Shown here: piece after piece, positions 22,040 to 33,289 of the stretch
Layout of the letters: each line of letters opens with the position of its first letter
How positions within the stretch are numbered: the first letter of the stretch is position 1
Source: Metellina segmentata
Taxonomy: Eukaryota > Arthropoda > Arachnida > Araneae > Tetragnathidae
Length of the DNA stretch: 64,000 nucleotides
Direction: 5' to 3'
Assembly: GCA_947359465.1 (NCBI GenBank)
Contig: OX375881.1
Span: 114,682,238-114,746,237, forward strand
Notes under the pieces: model-generated
Seen by the model: only the letters and a program-made list of their open reading frames with translations
Database searches by the model: none
Told to the model about the DNA's origin: nothing
Made by a program: the position numbers and the translations under genes

Positions 22040-22879
22040 ACCTTTGATGTAATTCCAACAGCATCCATTCATTCTCTCTTGCCGCAATTACACCCCTACG
22101 ATAATAACACTTCAAAGGAAATCGACACCTTAATTCGATACCCCGTATTCCTTATATTTGCACAAGATCCGAATTTATTTTTAGAAGCCCCGGGAACAGA
22201 CCTTAAATCCACCCTTGCCTTCCCCTTTGAAAAGATCACAGAATAAAAAACGAGCTCAATCAATCGACCCACTGATGCATGCCTTCAACTTGTAAAGTAA
22301 TCGAATTCGTTTTAAGGCCTTCTCACCTCCACTTTCAGCTCATGGGTGAGACCCCCGGGCTCCATGTCTCGCGGGAAGAGATCGCATTAACACTTCTTAA
22401 ACTCCCCGAATTGATTTATCGAAGCTAAGTTTTAAACTTAAGCGCAATTTGCATACAATCCGAGGAACGCAACGTGTAGCACGGAAGTACCACGGTTTGT
22501 TGCTTCACCAGACAAAGGCAGGTGGGCATTTTTATTTATCTGTTTCCTTGTAATTGAGCTGCCTACCAGCCTTAAGACCTGATAATGTAGACAGCTTTCT
22601 TTGAAGTGTGTTGTTGTTACGCGTTGTTATTTCTGTACCGTCGGTACAGAGATTTCTTTTGAAGTTAGTCTTAAAATAAACTTACCTTTGTCCCTTGTTT
22701 AGTGAGAGTTGTATGTTGTTGCTTAAGGAAACATCAGTCTGAGTTCAGGAGGTCCTGCTTCCTTACAAGATGCACTGGAGGAGACAAGACTGTTTGAACC
22801 GAATCGTATTTTTAGTTCAAGCAGTGACAGACAGTAGGGTGATCAACGCGCTCTATGAATTCGGGTTTAGAAATTGTGG
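22040..22879. other. Unassigned, mixed composition
   Basis: No recognised repeat or gene. Parts such as 22310-22380 are moderately GC-rich. Confidence 0.4.
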
Positions 22880-23026
22880 TAAGGTAAGGTAATTTTAGTT
22901 AACGTCGTACTAGAGCAACACAACGGGCTATTGACAACGGTCCGGGATCAGTCTCTTAAGGGAAAGATTCGAGGACAACACCTCGTAATTTTGAACCACG
23001 GTCAGATGACGAAGCAACACCTGAGC
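22880..23026 (-). mobile_element. SINE A, 3' half
   Basis: The GGTAAGGTAAGGTAATTTTAG tail complement leads to GAAGCAACACCTGAGCTCAG. Very close to the young consensus. Confidence 0.88.
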
Positions 23027-23039
23027 TCAGGTTCTCAGG

Positions 23040-24290
23040 TTCTCTTCACTGCCTCCTCTAAAAGAGAGGTTTGTCAGTAGCTGAACAAATCAGTCCGAAA
23101 AGCAGCTGTAGCGAATTCGAAGCGCCGTTGAACCAAATTAGTTCTTAACCAGGCACATTTTAGCTATCAGGGAGTTATCGTATTTACCTGAAAAACGCAC
23201 TCAAATAGAAGTTCGGCAATATCTGAACGAATTAGTCCTAAACTTAGCAGCAGAGAATGGTATTGTTTATGTTTACACTCAAAAACTCTCTCTAGAGATA
23301 GGTTAAATTGTAAATGAAACTATCAGTCCAAAAAGTAGCTTCAGGAATCGAGACAGTGATGAACCAAATTAGATCTTAGGCAGAAGTGTTTCCTTTTATC
23401 TCAATTTGCTTATGTTTACATTGAATACCCCCACAGATATAGGTTCATCTGTATTTTACGGAATGTGACACCAAACGTAGCCGCAGACAATCGAAGCAGC
23501 GATGAACCAAATATTAGTTCTGAACCAGAAATGCTTTCTTCTATCGGGTCGGGTACTTTTTTTATGTTTACTCTGAAAAACACTCTCATAGATAGGTTCA
23601 ACTATACCTGAACAAATTAGTCTAGAAAGAATCCAGAGAATATTAGTTCCTAACCAGAAATGATGTCCTAACAAGAAAATCAGGAGCACACAGAATTCGA
23701 AGCTGCGATGAACTAAATTATTTCTTAACCTGGAATGTTTTTCATTCTCCCCCGGTAGTTTATGTTTTCACCGTCAAATCCTCTTGTAAAGAGGTTTTAC
23801 GATGTATAAACGAATCAGTCTAACAAAATCGGTGCTACCATTAATAAAATTAATGGTAGCTCCGATAAAGTTCTTAACTAAAAAGTTTCCTACTCTCCGG
23901 TAGTTTATGTTTACACTGAAAAACACATTCACACACACACACAAAGATAGGTTCACCTGTATCTGAAATAATCAGTCCAAAATAACGGTCACAGAGAATC
24001 GAAACAGCGATGAACCAAATTAGATCTTAGCAAGAAATGTTTCCTTCTATCATATAGTTCGTTTATTTTTATTCTGAATACCCCTTCAAATATAGGTTCA
24101 TCTGTATCTGAAAGAATCAGTCCAAGAAACACAGGCGCAGATAATAGAAACAGCGATGAACCAAATTAGATTTTAAACAGAAATATTTCCCTTTCTCCGG
24201 TAGTTTGTTTATGTTTACACTGAAAAACTCTCTCAAAAAGTGGTTTGGCAGCATCTGAACGAATCAGTCCGAAAAGCAGCCGCAGAGAAT
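23040..24290. repeat. Degenerate tandem array, unit about 150 bp, 7-8 copies
   Basis: Recurring blocks in order are GTAGTTTATGTTTACACTGAA, AACTCTCTCA-AGATAGGTT, ATCTGAACGAATCAGTCC, GAATCGAAGCAGCGATGAACC and AAATTAG-TCTTAACCAGAAATG. The GTTTACACT landmark appears near 23268, 23408, 23562, 23760, 23906, 24062 and 24208. A short (CA)n is at about 23930-23943. Confidence 0.88.
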
Positions 24291-24620
24291 CGAAGCGATC
24301 TATAGCTGTAGCGAGCGGGGGGTGTGGAGTGTGTAGAGGGGCCGGACTTTCCATGAATGAAAGCGATTCCAAATTTGGACGTCCGCCATCCGATGCCATC
24401 AGCTGCAGCATCTAAATGCGGTATACGCGGTCGATAAAACGAGGGTATCCCTAACAGCTCGACCCCAGTGAACAGGGAGGTGCTTTGCAACAGGTTGTTG
24501 CCATGCCATGCCTCCGCCTCTGCCCAGCGTGGCTGAGGTTTCGATTCGGTTCAGTTGAGTTACACCGTATTTCTTTTCTGCAATAGTGACTGAGTCTAAA
24601 AGAATTTGTTTCACTTAGTG
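24291..24620. other. GC-rich, apparently single-copy patch
   Basis: Stands out against AT-rich flanks. It contains CAGCTGCAGC and CGCCATCCGATGCC but no supported open frame. Confidence 0.4.
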
Positions 24621-25703
24621 GTGCCGGATACAGGTATTCATTTTTACAATTCAATTAATATTTATTTATTTATTCATACTGTCATATAGAAAAGATCCAT
24701 TGATAGGACAGCGTAAATATGCACGGAAATAAGGAGAGGCAAGCACAAAACACAGTAATGGGAAGGTAACAGAAAAAAGATAATCACATAAAGTTGAATT
24801 TAGCCTTTTAAGTCAATTATAATTCGTCTATTATCTTCGGAACATTCAAAAAATCCCTTGATGACATACTATTTTTGATCTTCCTAAATTACAAAAATGA
24901 TTAACTTTTCAATCATCTCTTGATATAAAATTATAATCTTTACAACTAATTTTATGTGTATCTTATGAAGGTACATAAATAAATATCTCATTAAGCAGTT
25001 TGAGCGATTAAAATTCATGTATTCGAAAATTAAGGCTTCAACTGCAATAATAGTCAGACACAATTGATATTGACTAAAAATTCCATACCATCTAATGGCC
25101 ATCAATTAAATTAAAATATTCATACAAGAAAAGCCAGATAACTAAGATTTTGGTACTTTGGAATTGGCGTATATTTCCATTTGCATTTCTCAAGAACGAA
25201 AATTTAATTAACATTGAGGATAATTGAGTCCCGCATACATACTTAAAGCATTATATTTACAGAATTATCTTACAGTAGCAAATAATGAAAGATAAATATT
25301 GAAGTTAATTAATATTAATTTAATATACACACATTCATGCTTTGTTTATAATCCAACGAACATTGTATGCTCACCCGCATACCTTGTCAGACAATGGGAT
25401 CTCAACAATGCAGAGTATTATTTCGAAACAGTATATGTGTTCTATGTTTAAAGTACATAATTAACTTCGTATGAGTTAAACCTGAAAGAAGGTAATGATC
25501 TATAAGTAGCCACAAGTATAAATTGCCCCTACAATGATTGCTCATATTTCTTTGAACATTTCCTCTTCATAAAGTACAAACATAACTTTATTTACTCGAT
25601 GTCTGTTCAAATGGTACTCCAGATGACTCCTCACTTTTATAAAGGTATACAAGGACAATGTAGGGTTTGAAATTACAGACAAAAATTCACAATATGGGTA
25701 ACT
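24621..25703. other. Unassigned AT-rich DNA
   Basis: No recognised feature over about 1.1 kb. Confidence 0.45.
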
Positions 25704-26014
25704 TGGTAATTTTTAATTAACATCGTACTAGAGCAACACAACATTGACGACGGTCATGTATCAATCCACTGCGGAAAAAACCGAAGACAACACGTCATTT
25801 TGAACCACGGTCAGATGACGAGGCAACACCCGAACTGCCAACCCACTCTCAAAATTTCCACACCAACCCAACGTGAGGACTTTCGGTCACGACAGATTTA
25901 ATGTGCACCAGACCCCTCTACAACATACACTTTCAAACAACCAAACAAGGAACCGGATTTGAACCAGGAACCTATCTAAAAGTTAACACCTTAACCACCA
26001 GACCGGTTGGTCGC
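25704..26014 (-). mobile_element. SINE family A, full-length, diverged
   Basis: Tail GGTAATTTTTAATTAACATCG to head complement ACCAGACCGGTTGGTCG. A few small deletions, for example loss of CGGGCTATTG-type sequence near 25740. Confidence 0.88.
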
Positions 26015-26130
26015 CCTTAACTCAACGAAAAATAAGGCATCCACACTAATCAACTACGAACCACTTGTAGCCTCAATATGGGTTCGATTTTTATTACTCC
26101 TTTTATTCTTTATGTTTCCCTTAATTATAT

Positions 26131-26420
26131 GGGGGTTGCGGTTGACCAGTTGGATAGGTAGTGAATGAGCAATTGGAGGGTCGTGAGTTCGAAACTTGAT
26201 CCAAACAATCAATGTTTCGTCTTCTGGTTGGTGCAAGTTAAATCTATTGTGACCTCAAATGTCCTTGAGTTGGCATGGTGTGGAAGTTTGGATAGGTAGA
26301 ATGCCAACTCAGGAGTTGGTTTTCGTCATAATGACGAGCTATGCCTTCGGGATGGATCCCTGATTGTCCCCAATAACACTTTGTGTTGCTACAGTGTCAT
26401 GTAAATTGACTACCCATACC
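26131..26420 (+). mobile_element. SINE family B, full-length
   Basis: The head GGGGGTTGCGGTTGACCAGT leads to GTGAGTTCGAAACTTGATCC (B-box-like), then TTGGTGCAAGTTAAATCTAT, TGACCTCAAATGTCC and a tail GACTACCCATACC. Confidence 0.82.
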
Positions 26421-26471
26421 ATCTTTATATAACTTTATAGTTAGTATTACCTTTGTTCCCTTTTTATTTTA

Positions 26472-26805
26472 GCCGACCAACCGGTATAGTGGTTAAGGTG
26501 TTAGTCTCTAGATCGGAAGGTTCCTGGTTCGAATCCGGGTCCGGGCATGGATGTTTGTAAGCGTATGGTGTAGAGGCGGTTGGTGCACCTTAAATCTGTC
26601 GTGGCCGAAAGTCCTCACGTTGTGTTGGCGTGGAAGTTTGGAGAGTGGGGTGCCAGCTCAGGTGTTGCTTCGTCATCTGACCGTGGTTCAAAATTACGAG
26701 GTGTTGTCCTCGGATCTTTCCCTTAAGGGACTGATCCCGGACCGTCGTCAATAGCCCGTTGTGTTGCTCTAGTACGACGTTAACTAAAAATTACCATTAC
26801 CATTA
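26472..26805 (+). mobile_element. SINE family A, full-length, young
   Basis: Head, B box GGTTCGAATCC, body and a repeated ATTACC tail all match the 3046 copy closely. The flanks CCTTTTTATTTTA (26458-26470) and CCTATTTATTTTA (26806-26818) differ at one base and are the probable target duplication. Confidence 0.93.
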
Positions 26806-26855
26806 CCTATTTATTTTAAGATCAACGTTTGTTAAATTCGTGTTTCTACTTCAAA

Positions 26856-26869
26856 TGCAATCGCACTGG
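26856..26869. repeat. Target-site duplication, left, of the truncated SINE A
   Basis: TGCAATCGCACTGG is repeated exactly at 27172-27185. Confidence 0.93.
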
Positions 26870-27171
26870 TAATGGTAGTTTTAGTTAACGTCGTACTAGA
26901 GCAACACGACGGGCTATTGACGACGGTCCGTTATCAGTCCCTTAAGAGAAAGATCCGAGGACAACACCTCATAATTTTGAACCACGGTCAGATGACGAAG
27001 CAACACCTGAGCTGGCACCCCACTCTCCAAACTTCCACGCCAACCCAACGTGAGGACTTTTGGCCACGACAGATTTAAGGTGCACCAGCCGCCTCTACAC
27101 CATACGCTTACAAACATCCATGCCCGGACCCGGATTCGAACCAGGAACCTTCTGATCTAGAGGTTAACACC
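26870..27171 (-). mobile_element. SINE family A, 5'-truncated, with a perfect target duplication
   Basis: Runs from the tail complement to TTCTGATCTAGAGGTTAACACC. The last 30 or so bases of the head, including the A-box region, are missing. Perfect 14-bp duplications directly abut both ends, so the truncation occurred at insertion and not by later decay. Confidence 0.93.
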
Positions 27172-27335
27172 TGCAATCGCACTGGAGATTACAGGAAAGA
27201 TGGTACAATTTTACTCTCTAAAAGGTTCACAAGCCTAAATTCGCTTTGACAGTATCATCCGCAGAATTCGTAACCAATTTTTGCTTTTTTTGGACAGTAA
27301 AAGTATTTCCGGGATTCTTGTAAACCATATATTAG

Positions 27336-27672
27336 AGACGCGGTAGACCGGTTGGAAGAATAATTAGCCGATTGAGAAGGTTGTCAGTTAGAAACCAACC
27401 AAAGACCATCGTGTTGTTCAATTCGCCTCTTAAATCGACTGTAAAAAGGGGGATGGTTCATGTTAAATTAGTCCTGGCTTCGAATGTCCTAGCGTTGGTG
27501 TGGTGTGTAAGTTTGTAGATTGGGGTGCCAGCTCATTTCGTCATCTGACAGTGGTTCAAAATTACGTGGTGTTGTCTTCTAATATTTACCTTGAGAACTT
27601 ATCCCTGACAGTCGCCAATAGTCTGTTTTGTTAATCCCCAGTGCAATGTTAACTAAATTAACTACGTAAACC
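27336..27672 (+). mobile_element. SINE family B, full-length
   Basis: Head GACGCGGTAGACCGGTTGGA, then CGATTGAGAAGGTTGTCAGTT in the B-box area, GGTTCATGTTAAATTAGTCCT, TGGCTTCGAATGTCC and tail TTAACTACGTAAACC. Confidence 0.8.
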
Positions 27673-27832
27673 ATATAATTGTTGTTTGGTCATATTTGTA
27701 CTTGTACGTGAAAACGTTACTACACACTACAGAAATCTCGTGAAGTTCAGAGGTATAACATCGAAAGTTAAAGAACGAGCGCTGAAAAATCTCTTGTTGT
27801 CTTCTGCAGTTCAATTGTTGTTTAAATTAAGA

Positions 27833-27979
27833 CAGGGTGGCAACAAAATTCTAGTTTATAAAATCCTTCAGGCTTCGCTAACTGCTGATTACACGGTGTG
27901 AAGCATGATATTTTAGGGACGGGATGGCCCAGTTGATTCGCGATATAGTAACCGGTAGGCTGCGAGTTTGTCATCCGAT
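27833..27979 (+). repeat. Composite repeat shared with 58596-58712, left part
   Basis: After a stray R3 terminus (CAGGGTGGCAACAAAAT at 27833), the sequence GCTAACTGCTGATTACA to GATATAGTAACCGGTAGGC and CTGCGAGTTTGTCATC matches 58600-58708. The last 65 bp resemble a SINE B head (GGGATGGCCCAGTTGATTCG). Confidence 0.8.
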
Positions 27980-27993
27980 CCGAGAAGGGGTAG
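27980..27993. repeat. Target-site duplication, left, of SINE A at 27994
   Basis: CCGAGAAGGGGTAG is repeated exactly at 28317-28330. Confidence 0.93.
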
Positions 27994-28316
27994 GTAATTT
28001 TTAGTTAACGTCGTACTAGAGCAACACAACGGGCTATTGACGACGGTCCGGGATCAGTCCCATAAGGGAAAGATCCGAGGACAACACCTCGTAATTTTGA
28101 ACCACGGTCAGATGCCGAAGCAACACCTGAGCTGGCACCCCACTCTCCAAACTTCCACGCCAACCCAACGTGAGGACTTTCGGCCACGACAGATTTAAGG
28201 TGCACCAGCCGCCTCTACACCATACGCTTACAAACATCCATGCCCGGACCCGGATTCGAACCAGGAACCTTCCGATCTAGAGGCTAACACCTTAACCACT
28301 ATACCGGTTGGTCGGC
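27994..28316 (-). mobile_element. SINE family A, full-length, young
   Basis: Complete from GTAATTTTTAGTTAACGTCG to the head complement ACTATACCGGTTGGTCGGC. It lies between perfect 14-bp duplications. The paralogous copy at 58600-59496 lacks this SINE at the same position (about 58712), so the ancestral empty site is visible in the same window. Confidence 0.95.
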
Positions 28317-28337
28317 CCGAGAAGGGGTAGATTGGAA

Positions 28338-29151
28338 CAGGGTGGCAACAAAATCCCCTGATATTTCCCTAATAGTGTCACAAAAATTTCTCTGATTTTA
28401 CAATTCCCTTAATAAATGTTGACATCCGTAATTGGTATCGCTATACAGTATCCACACATTATTTTTAAATATTTAGGGTCAGAAAGGGGTTAAAGGTTAA
28501 TTCTCCACAAACATTTTGTATTCTTTCTCTACAGATACTTTAATTGCTATTGTAAGGGTTGAAACCCTTAATCGAACTCTCACAATAGCAATTGAAAAAA
28601 CCGTAGAGAAAAAATACAAAATATTTTTATTATGTACTTATTACATCTGATCTTACCTTATCATACTATACATCAAAATCAAATGCAAATTTACGTAAAA
28701 GAATTGTACAGAAATGTAGTTGTAATCAAAAAATATTAATTTAATACACAAAAAAACATCGATAGTTATATAAATTTCAAATTGTATACCGTAAGTTGTA
28801 TCGCCGGCCTCACAGCGACGAGACGCTGCGGCAAAGAAAAAAAAGTCTGCGGGGGTTTTCGCGGTGTTTAACAATTACGACGCGAGTGTTCCTTTATTCG
28901 AGTTACAATATCGCCAAATACAATTTATTCGATTCTCAAAAGTACTCGTAATCGCGCCCCTCTAAATAGGACAAACTATAATAGTCTATAACTGTCGTTA
29001 TCTAACTGCCGTCAAACTATAACTGTCGTTTGTTACCAAAATTTCCCTGATTTTTCGTGAATTTTGGAAAATTTCCCTGAGGTTTTCAGAATTAAAAAGT
29101 TCTCTGAGAATTCTCTGATTTCCTGGTTTTCCCTGTTCTGTTACCACCCTG
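28338..29151 (+). mobile_element. DNA transposon-like family R3, copy 1
   Basis: Terminal inverted repeats CAGGGTGGCAACA (left) and TGTTACCACCCTG (right). The interior matches 58731-59496: CCCCTGATATTTCCCTAATA, ATACAGTATCCACACATTAT, TAAATTTCAAATTGTATACC. A hairpin sits at about 28543-28595: AATTGCTATTGTAAGGGTT against ACTCTCACAATAGCAATT. CAGGG ends recall hAT elements, but I could not find an 8-bp target duplication. No transposase frame is visible. Confidence 0.8.
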
Positions 29152-29535
29152 TAAGATACCTTGCGTCATTAAATCCCAACATCCAATCCAAACTTGGGTA
29201 TTTTTATTAAAACAACGAAGATACAAATAATTTTTCTTCATTCAAAAATCGTTCATACTAGGGTGTGAAAGCTACCAACACTCTCAGTATCGGTAAAAAA
29301 CCGACACAAATTGTATAGAACTATTTTCATTCTCTTATCCCACGGCACTGTCTAGGCGTGATTGTAGGACATATATTTTTAGTACTAGCTCCGTATAGTT
29401 CCATTTAAATTAAAATATTTTATGTTCTGTATACCCCTCTGAAGTACCAAACGCAAACATATTCTCTCTGGTGGCGACAATTACCTGCGCCGTTTAAGAA
29501 AATGGAATTTTATTCCATTAATCCTCCAGTTGGTT
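29152..29535. other. Unassigned AT-rich DNA
   Basis: No recognised feature. Confidence 0.4.
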
Positions 29536-31085
29536 TTGATATATCTCGTCTATCCTGATCTGACCAATTTCACTACTTACGAGATATTAAGTCATAAATA
29601 TACTACGGATTGTTTGATGATAACTAGATCAATATCTGTTCAGTTATCTTTTAATCTTTTAGTGACGATATATCTTATCGATCAAGATCTAGTCAGTTAT
29701 CTTCCAGTGACGAGATATCTCAACCATCAAGATCTTCTGTTATCTTCTAATGGCGAGATATCTCGCCCATCAAGATGTGATCTGTAATCTTCTAGGGACA
29801 AGATATCTCGTCTATCATGATACTCTCAGTTATCTTATAGCGACAAGATATTTCATTCATTAAGATCTAGTCAGGAATTTTTTAATGGCATGACATCTCG
29901 CCCATTAAGACCTGATCTGTAATGTTCTAGTGACGAGATATCTCTTCCATCATGACCTGGTCAGATATCTTATAGTGACGAGATATCTCGTAACATCAAG
30001 ATCTGCTCAGTTATCTTCTAGCGTAAAATCTAGATCTGCTCAGTTATCTTCTACGTAAAATCTAGATCGGCTCAGTTATCTTCTAGCGTAAAATCAAGGT
30101 CTGCTCAGTTATCTTGTAAGAAAGAGATATCACTTCCATCATGATATGGTCAGATATCTTATAGTGACGAGATATCTCGTAAAACCAAGATATGCTCAGT
30201 TATCATCTAGTGTAAAATCTAGATCTGCTCAGTTATCTTCTAGCGTAAAATCAAGGTCTGCTCAGTTATCTTGTAAGAAAGAGATATCACTTCCATCATG
30301 ATATGGTCAGATATCTTATAGTGACGAGATATCTCGTAAAACCAAGATATGCTCAGTTATCATCTAATGTAAAATCTAGATCGGCTCAGTTATCTTCTAG
30401 CGTAAAATCAAGGTCTGCTCAGTTATCTTGTAAGAAAGAGATATCACTTCCATCATGATATGGTCAGATATCTTATAGTGACGAGATATCTCGTAAAACC
30501 AAGATATGCTCAGTTATCATCTAGTATAAAATCTAGATCTGCTCAGTTATCTTCTAGCGTAAAATCAAGGTCTGCTCAGTTATCTTGTAAGAAAGAGATA
30601 TCACTTCCATCATGATATGGTCAGATATCTTATAGTGACGAGATATCTCGTAAAATCAAGATATGCTCAGTTATCATCTAGTATAAAATCTAGATCTGCT
30701 CAGTTATCTTCTAGCGTAAAATCAAGGTCTGCTCAGTTATCTTGTAAGAAAGAGATATCACTTCCATCATGATATGGTCAGATATCTTATAGTGACGAGA
30801 TATCTCGTAAAATCAAGATATGCTCAGTTATCATCTAGTGTAAAATCTAGATCGGCTCAGTTATCTTCTAGCGTAAAATAAAGGTCTGCTCAGTTATATT
30901 GTAGTAATGAGATATCTCGTCCATCATGATCTGGTCTGTTATCTTATAGTGACAAGGTATCTCGTAAAATCAAGATCTGGTCAGTCATCGTCTAGTGACG
31001 AGTTATCTCATCCATTAAGATCTGGTCAGTTATCTTCGTGACGAGATATCTCGTCCATCAAGATCTGGTAGGTTTAGGAAGTGAC
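29536..31085. repeat. 52-bp palindrome-cored satellite with a 157-bp higher-order repeat
   Basis: The base motif, about 52 bp, is GACGAGATATCTCGTCCATC followed by AAGATCTGGTCAGTTATCTT and CTAGT. Units from 29536 to about 30060 are degenerate. From about 30060 to 30900 a trimeric unit repeats with an exact period: the landmark GTAAGAAAGAGATATCAC begins at 30116, 30273, 30430, 30587 and 30744 (157 bp each). Units after 30900 are degenerate again. GAGATATCTC is conserved in many units. Confidence 0.96.
31040..31055. repeat. Perfect 16-bp palindrome GACGAGATATCTCGTC
   Basis: Best-preserved core of the satellite above. Identical to 4588-4603, 26 kb away. Confidence 0.9.
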
Positions 31086-31430
31086 GAGACCACCTCGTAA
31101 AGTTAACCCCTAGGAGGGTTAATTAAAAGGCAAGGAGTAGCGAACTGTGATAATTAGAAACAATAGTACAATCCCTTTCTTTATAGTTACCTGATCGCTC
31201 TTTCGAATGGAATGAACCCGATATAATCGATTATCGCTACCACAACCGACATTCGATATCGAAAGCGTTAGTCTTAAGATTAAAAAATAATCCGAGAGCC
31301 AACGAATTTTCCCCCAAAAAACGAAAAAGACATCCATGAATTTTCTTCTATTGCTTACGAGAAACGATTCTTATCTAGCTAAGCGAACGTTTTCTCAAGA
31401 ACGAAAAAAAAAAAAAAAAGAAGACCCGAA
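31086..31430. other. Unassigned DNA with an A-run
   Basis: No recognised feature. A poly-A run lies at about 31406-31420. Confidence 0.4.
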
Positions 31431-31830
31431 TCCGGACAAAAAGTGCCGATCACACATTCCCTGCGACACTTACGAAAACCACTCTGCGCTATCTCGAGAG
31501 GGGGGTTAATCGAACATCATTAAAAGAGATCCGGGGGGCGTCACAGACGGCACAACCCCCCTCCAGTCTGCATCCCCCTGTCTCACTGATTGTCGCGATC
31601 TTTGCCCCCCCCCCTCTTTTCCTGTGCCCCACCCACTTCCGAAGGATCTCGAGCACCCATTAGATTAAAAGGAGTTCGAATCCCGTTCTTTTTCCTGTCT
31701 CCCGGCGCATCCGGTCGGGGGTGCAGACGATCCGTAAAGGGGAGTGTGTCAAGAACACCGGTTCGGTTCCCCTGTCCAGGTCACGGGAGAACGTTTATTT
31801 ACGGCGGGAACGGGGATGTTTTCTTTTGTT
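31431..31830. other. GC-rich, apparently single-copy patch
   Basis: Contains C and G runs (for example CCCCCCCCC near 31603) and many CG dinucleotides. Three overlapping frames of 65-103 codons occur, but none matches a family I know and they continue into a T-rich tail. Confidence 0.4.
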
Positions 31831-32450
31831 TTTGGTTTCTATGTGGAGGTTTTGTTTTGTTTTTTTTTTCGTTTGTTTTCATCTGGCGTGTTGCTGCTTA
31901 GTTGTCCGGGAAAAATGATGATATGTTATCGGCAAGATCATTCCCTGGACAGTTTTCGGACATTTCGGTGTACATTTTTCGAAGCGTTCACAAGACTGGA
32001 GTTGTGTTTTCTTTAGAAGTTGAGCTGGAATATTATTTGTGTTGCACGCACAACTTGGGTTGGAAATAGTTTGAAGATCTTTTTGGTAGGCTTTGAGATA
32101 AAATATCGATAAACATGCATTACCTTATGGAGACCGGACATTTTTAGAGTGATTACGCTCCAATTACATTAACCAGTCTTATTTCTTTTGTTCATTAGCT
32201 TAAAGAGGATTTTTCACAAGACGACAAAACTTCCCCCATATAATGTATCTTCACAAAAATTTAAAATTTCTTATTCAACCGGGGCTCTGAAGGACCTTAA
32301 CTCTTTATGGTGGTTTATCTTCCCGTAAAAAACTGTCCCTTAGTGATCAGATCTTGGTACAGAATCTCGTTCCAAACTGTTACCATTTCTGGGCAATGGA
32401 CAATTTTTTTCCTTTTGGATCTTAATTCTATCTTGCAGAAACAGGGAAGT
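31831..32450. other. Unassigned T-rich DNA
   Basis: No recognised feature. Confidence 0.4.
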
Positions 32451-32454
32451 TTTT

Positions 32455-32790
32455 TCTCGACGAGTTATCTCGTCCATTCCAAAATTGACCTGATCTCAGA
32501 TAAGATATCTCGTCCATACTAATATTTATCTCAGATGAGATATCTTCGTTTAAACCAAAATTGTCGTAATCTCAGGCAAGAAACCCTCGTCCATACCAAA
32601 ATTGACCTGACCTTGGGTGAGGTATCTCGTCCATACCAAAATTTATTTCAGGTGAGATATACTCGTTTCTTCCAAATTTGACCTAATCTCAGGTGAAATA
32701 CACTCGCTCATACCAAAATTAACCTGATCTAGGGAGAGATATCTCGTCCGTACCAAAATTAACTTTATCTCAGGTAAGATAGATTATACG
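32455..32790. repeat. About 40-bp tandem array related to the GATATCTCGTC satellite
   Basis: The unit is ATCTCGTCCATACCAAAATT followed by GACCTGATCTCAGGTGAGAT. Seven to eight variants are spaced 35-40 bp apart. The GA(G)ATATCTCGTC core is shared with the 29.5 kb array, but the linker differs. Confidence 0.85.
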
Positions 32791-33289
32791 GGTAAGATAC
32801 CACGTCGAAACACTTGGAGAGTTTACCTTTTTCTCGAAAACGTTGAAACACAAAGTACAAAGAAAATTCAATAGTAATGTAAGAATACAATCCAGAGATA
32901 AAATACAAGTAGAAATCATACGGATATAATAGGCAGTAAATCATTTGCTTCCCAGTATCATTTGAAAACAATTCAGCTGAGGAAATAAAAGTTCTTTTTT
33001 TGCAGAAAGAAGTCACAACAAACTAGCCGGAAATAAACGAAAATAAAATTAGGGCATTCCACTAAATAATAAAATAAACGAGTGGATTAAATTTGACAAA
33101 CATGTAAAAACGTCGTGTAAAAAAAGTAATTAAATTCAAAACAAAAACACGTGTAGTTTTTTCTTCCAAGTACACTTAAATGGATTCTTAAAATAATTTT
33201 AATCTCCGGAGCATATTATATTTCAACTGCTCAAGAAACAATAAAATTGATAACAATAAAAACTCCATGTAATGGCCTTTGTCCATAAC
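32791..33289. other. Unassigned AT-rich DNA
   Basis: No recognised feature. Confidence 0.4.

Noticed and set aside
28338..29151. Firm assignment of R3 to the hAT superfamily
   Set aside because: CAGGG ends fit, but neither copy shows an 8-bp target duplication, so I left the class open.
31590..32016. Three overlapping 65-103-codon frames ending in Phe-rich segments
   Set aside because: The hydrophobic ends come from a T-run. No frame stands out and no motif is visible.
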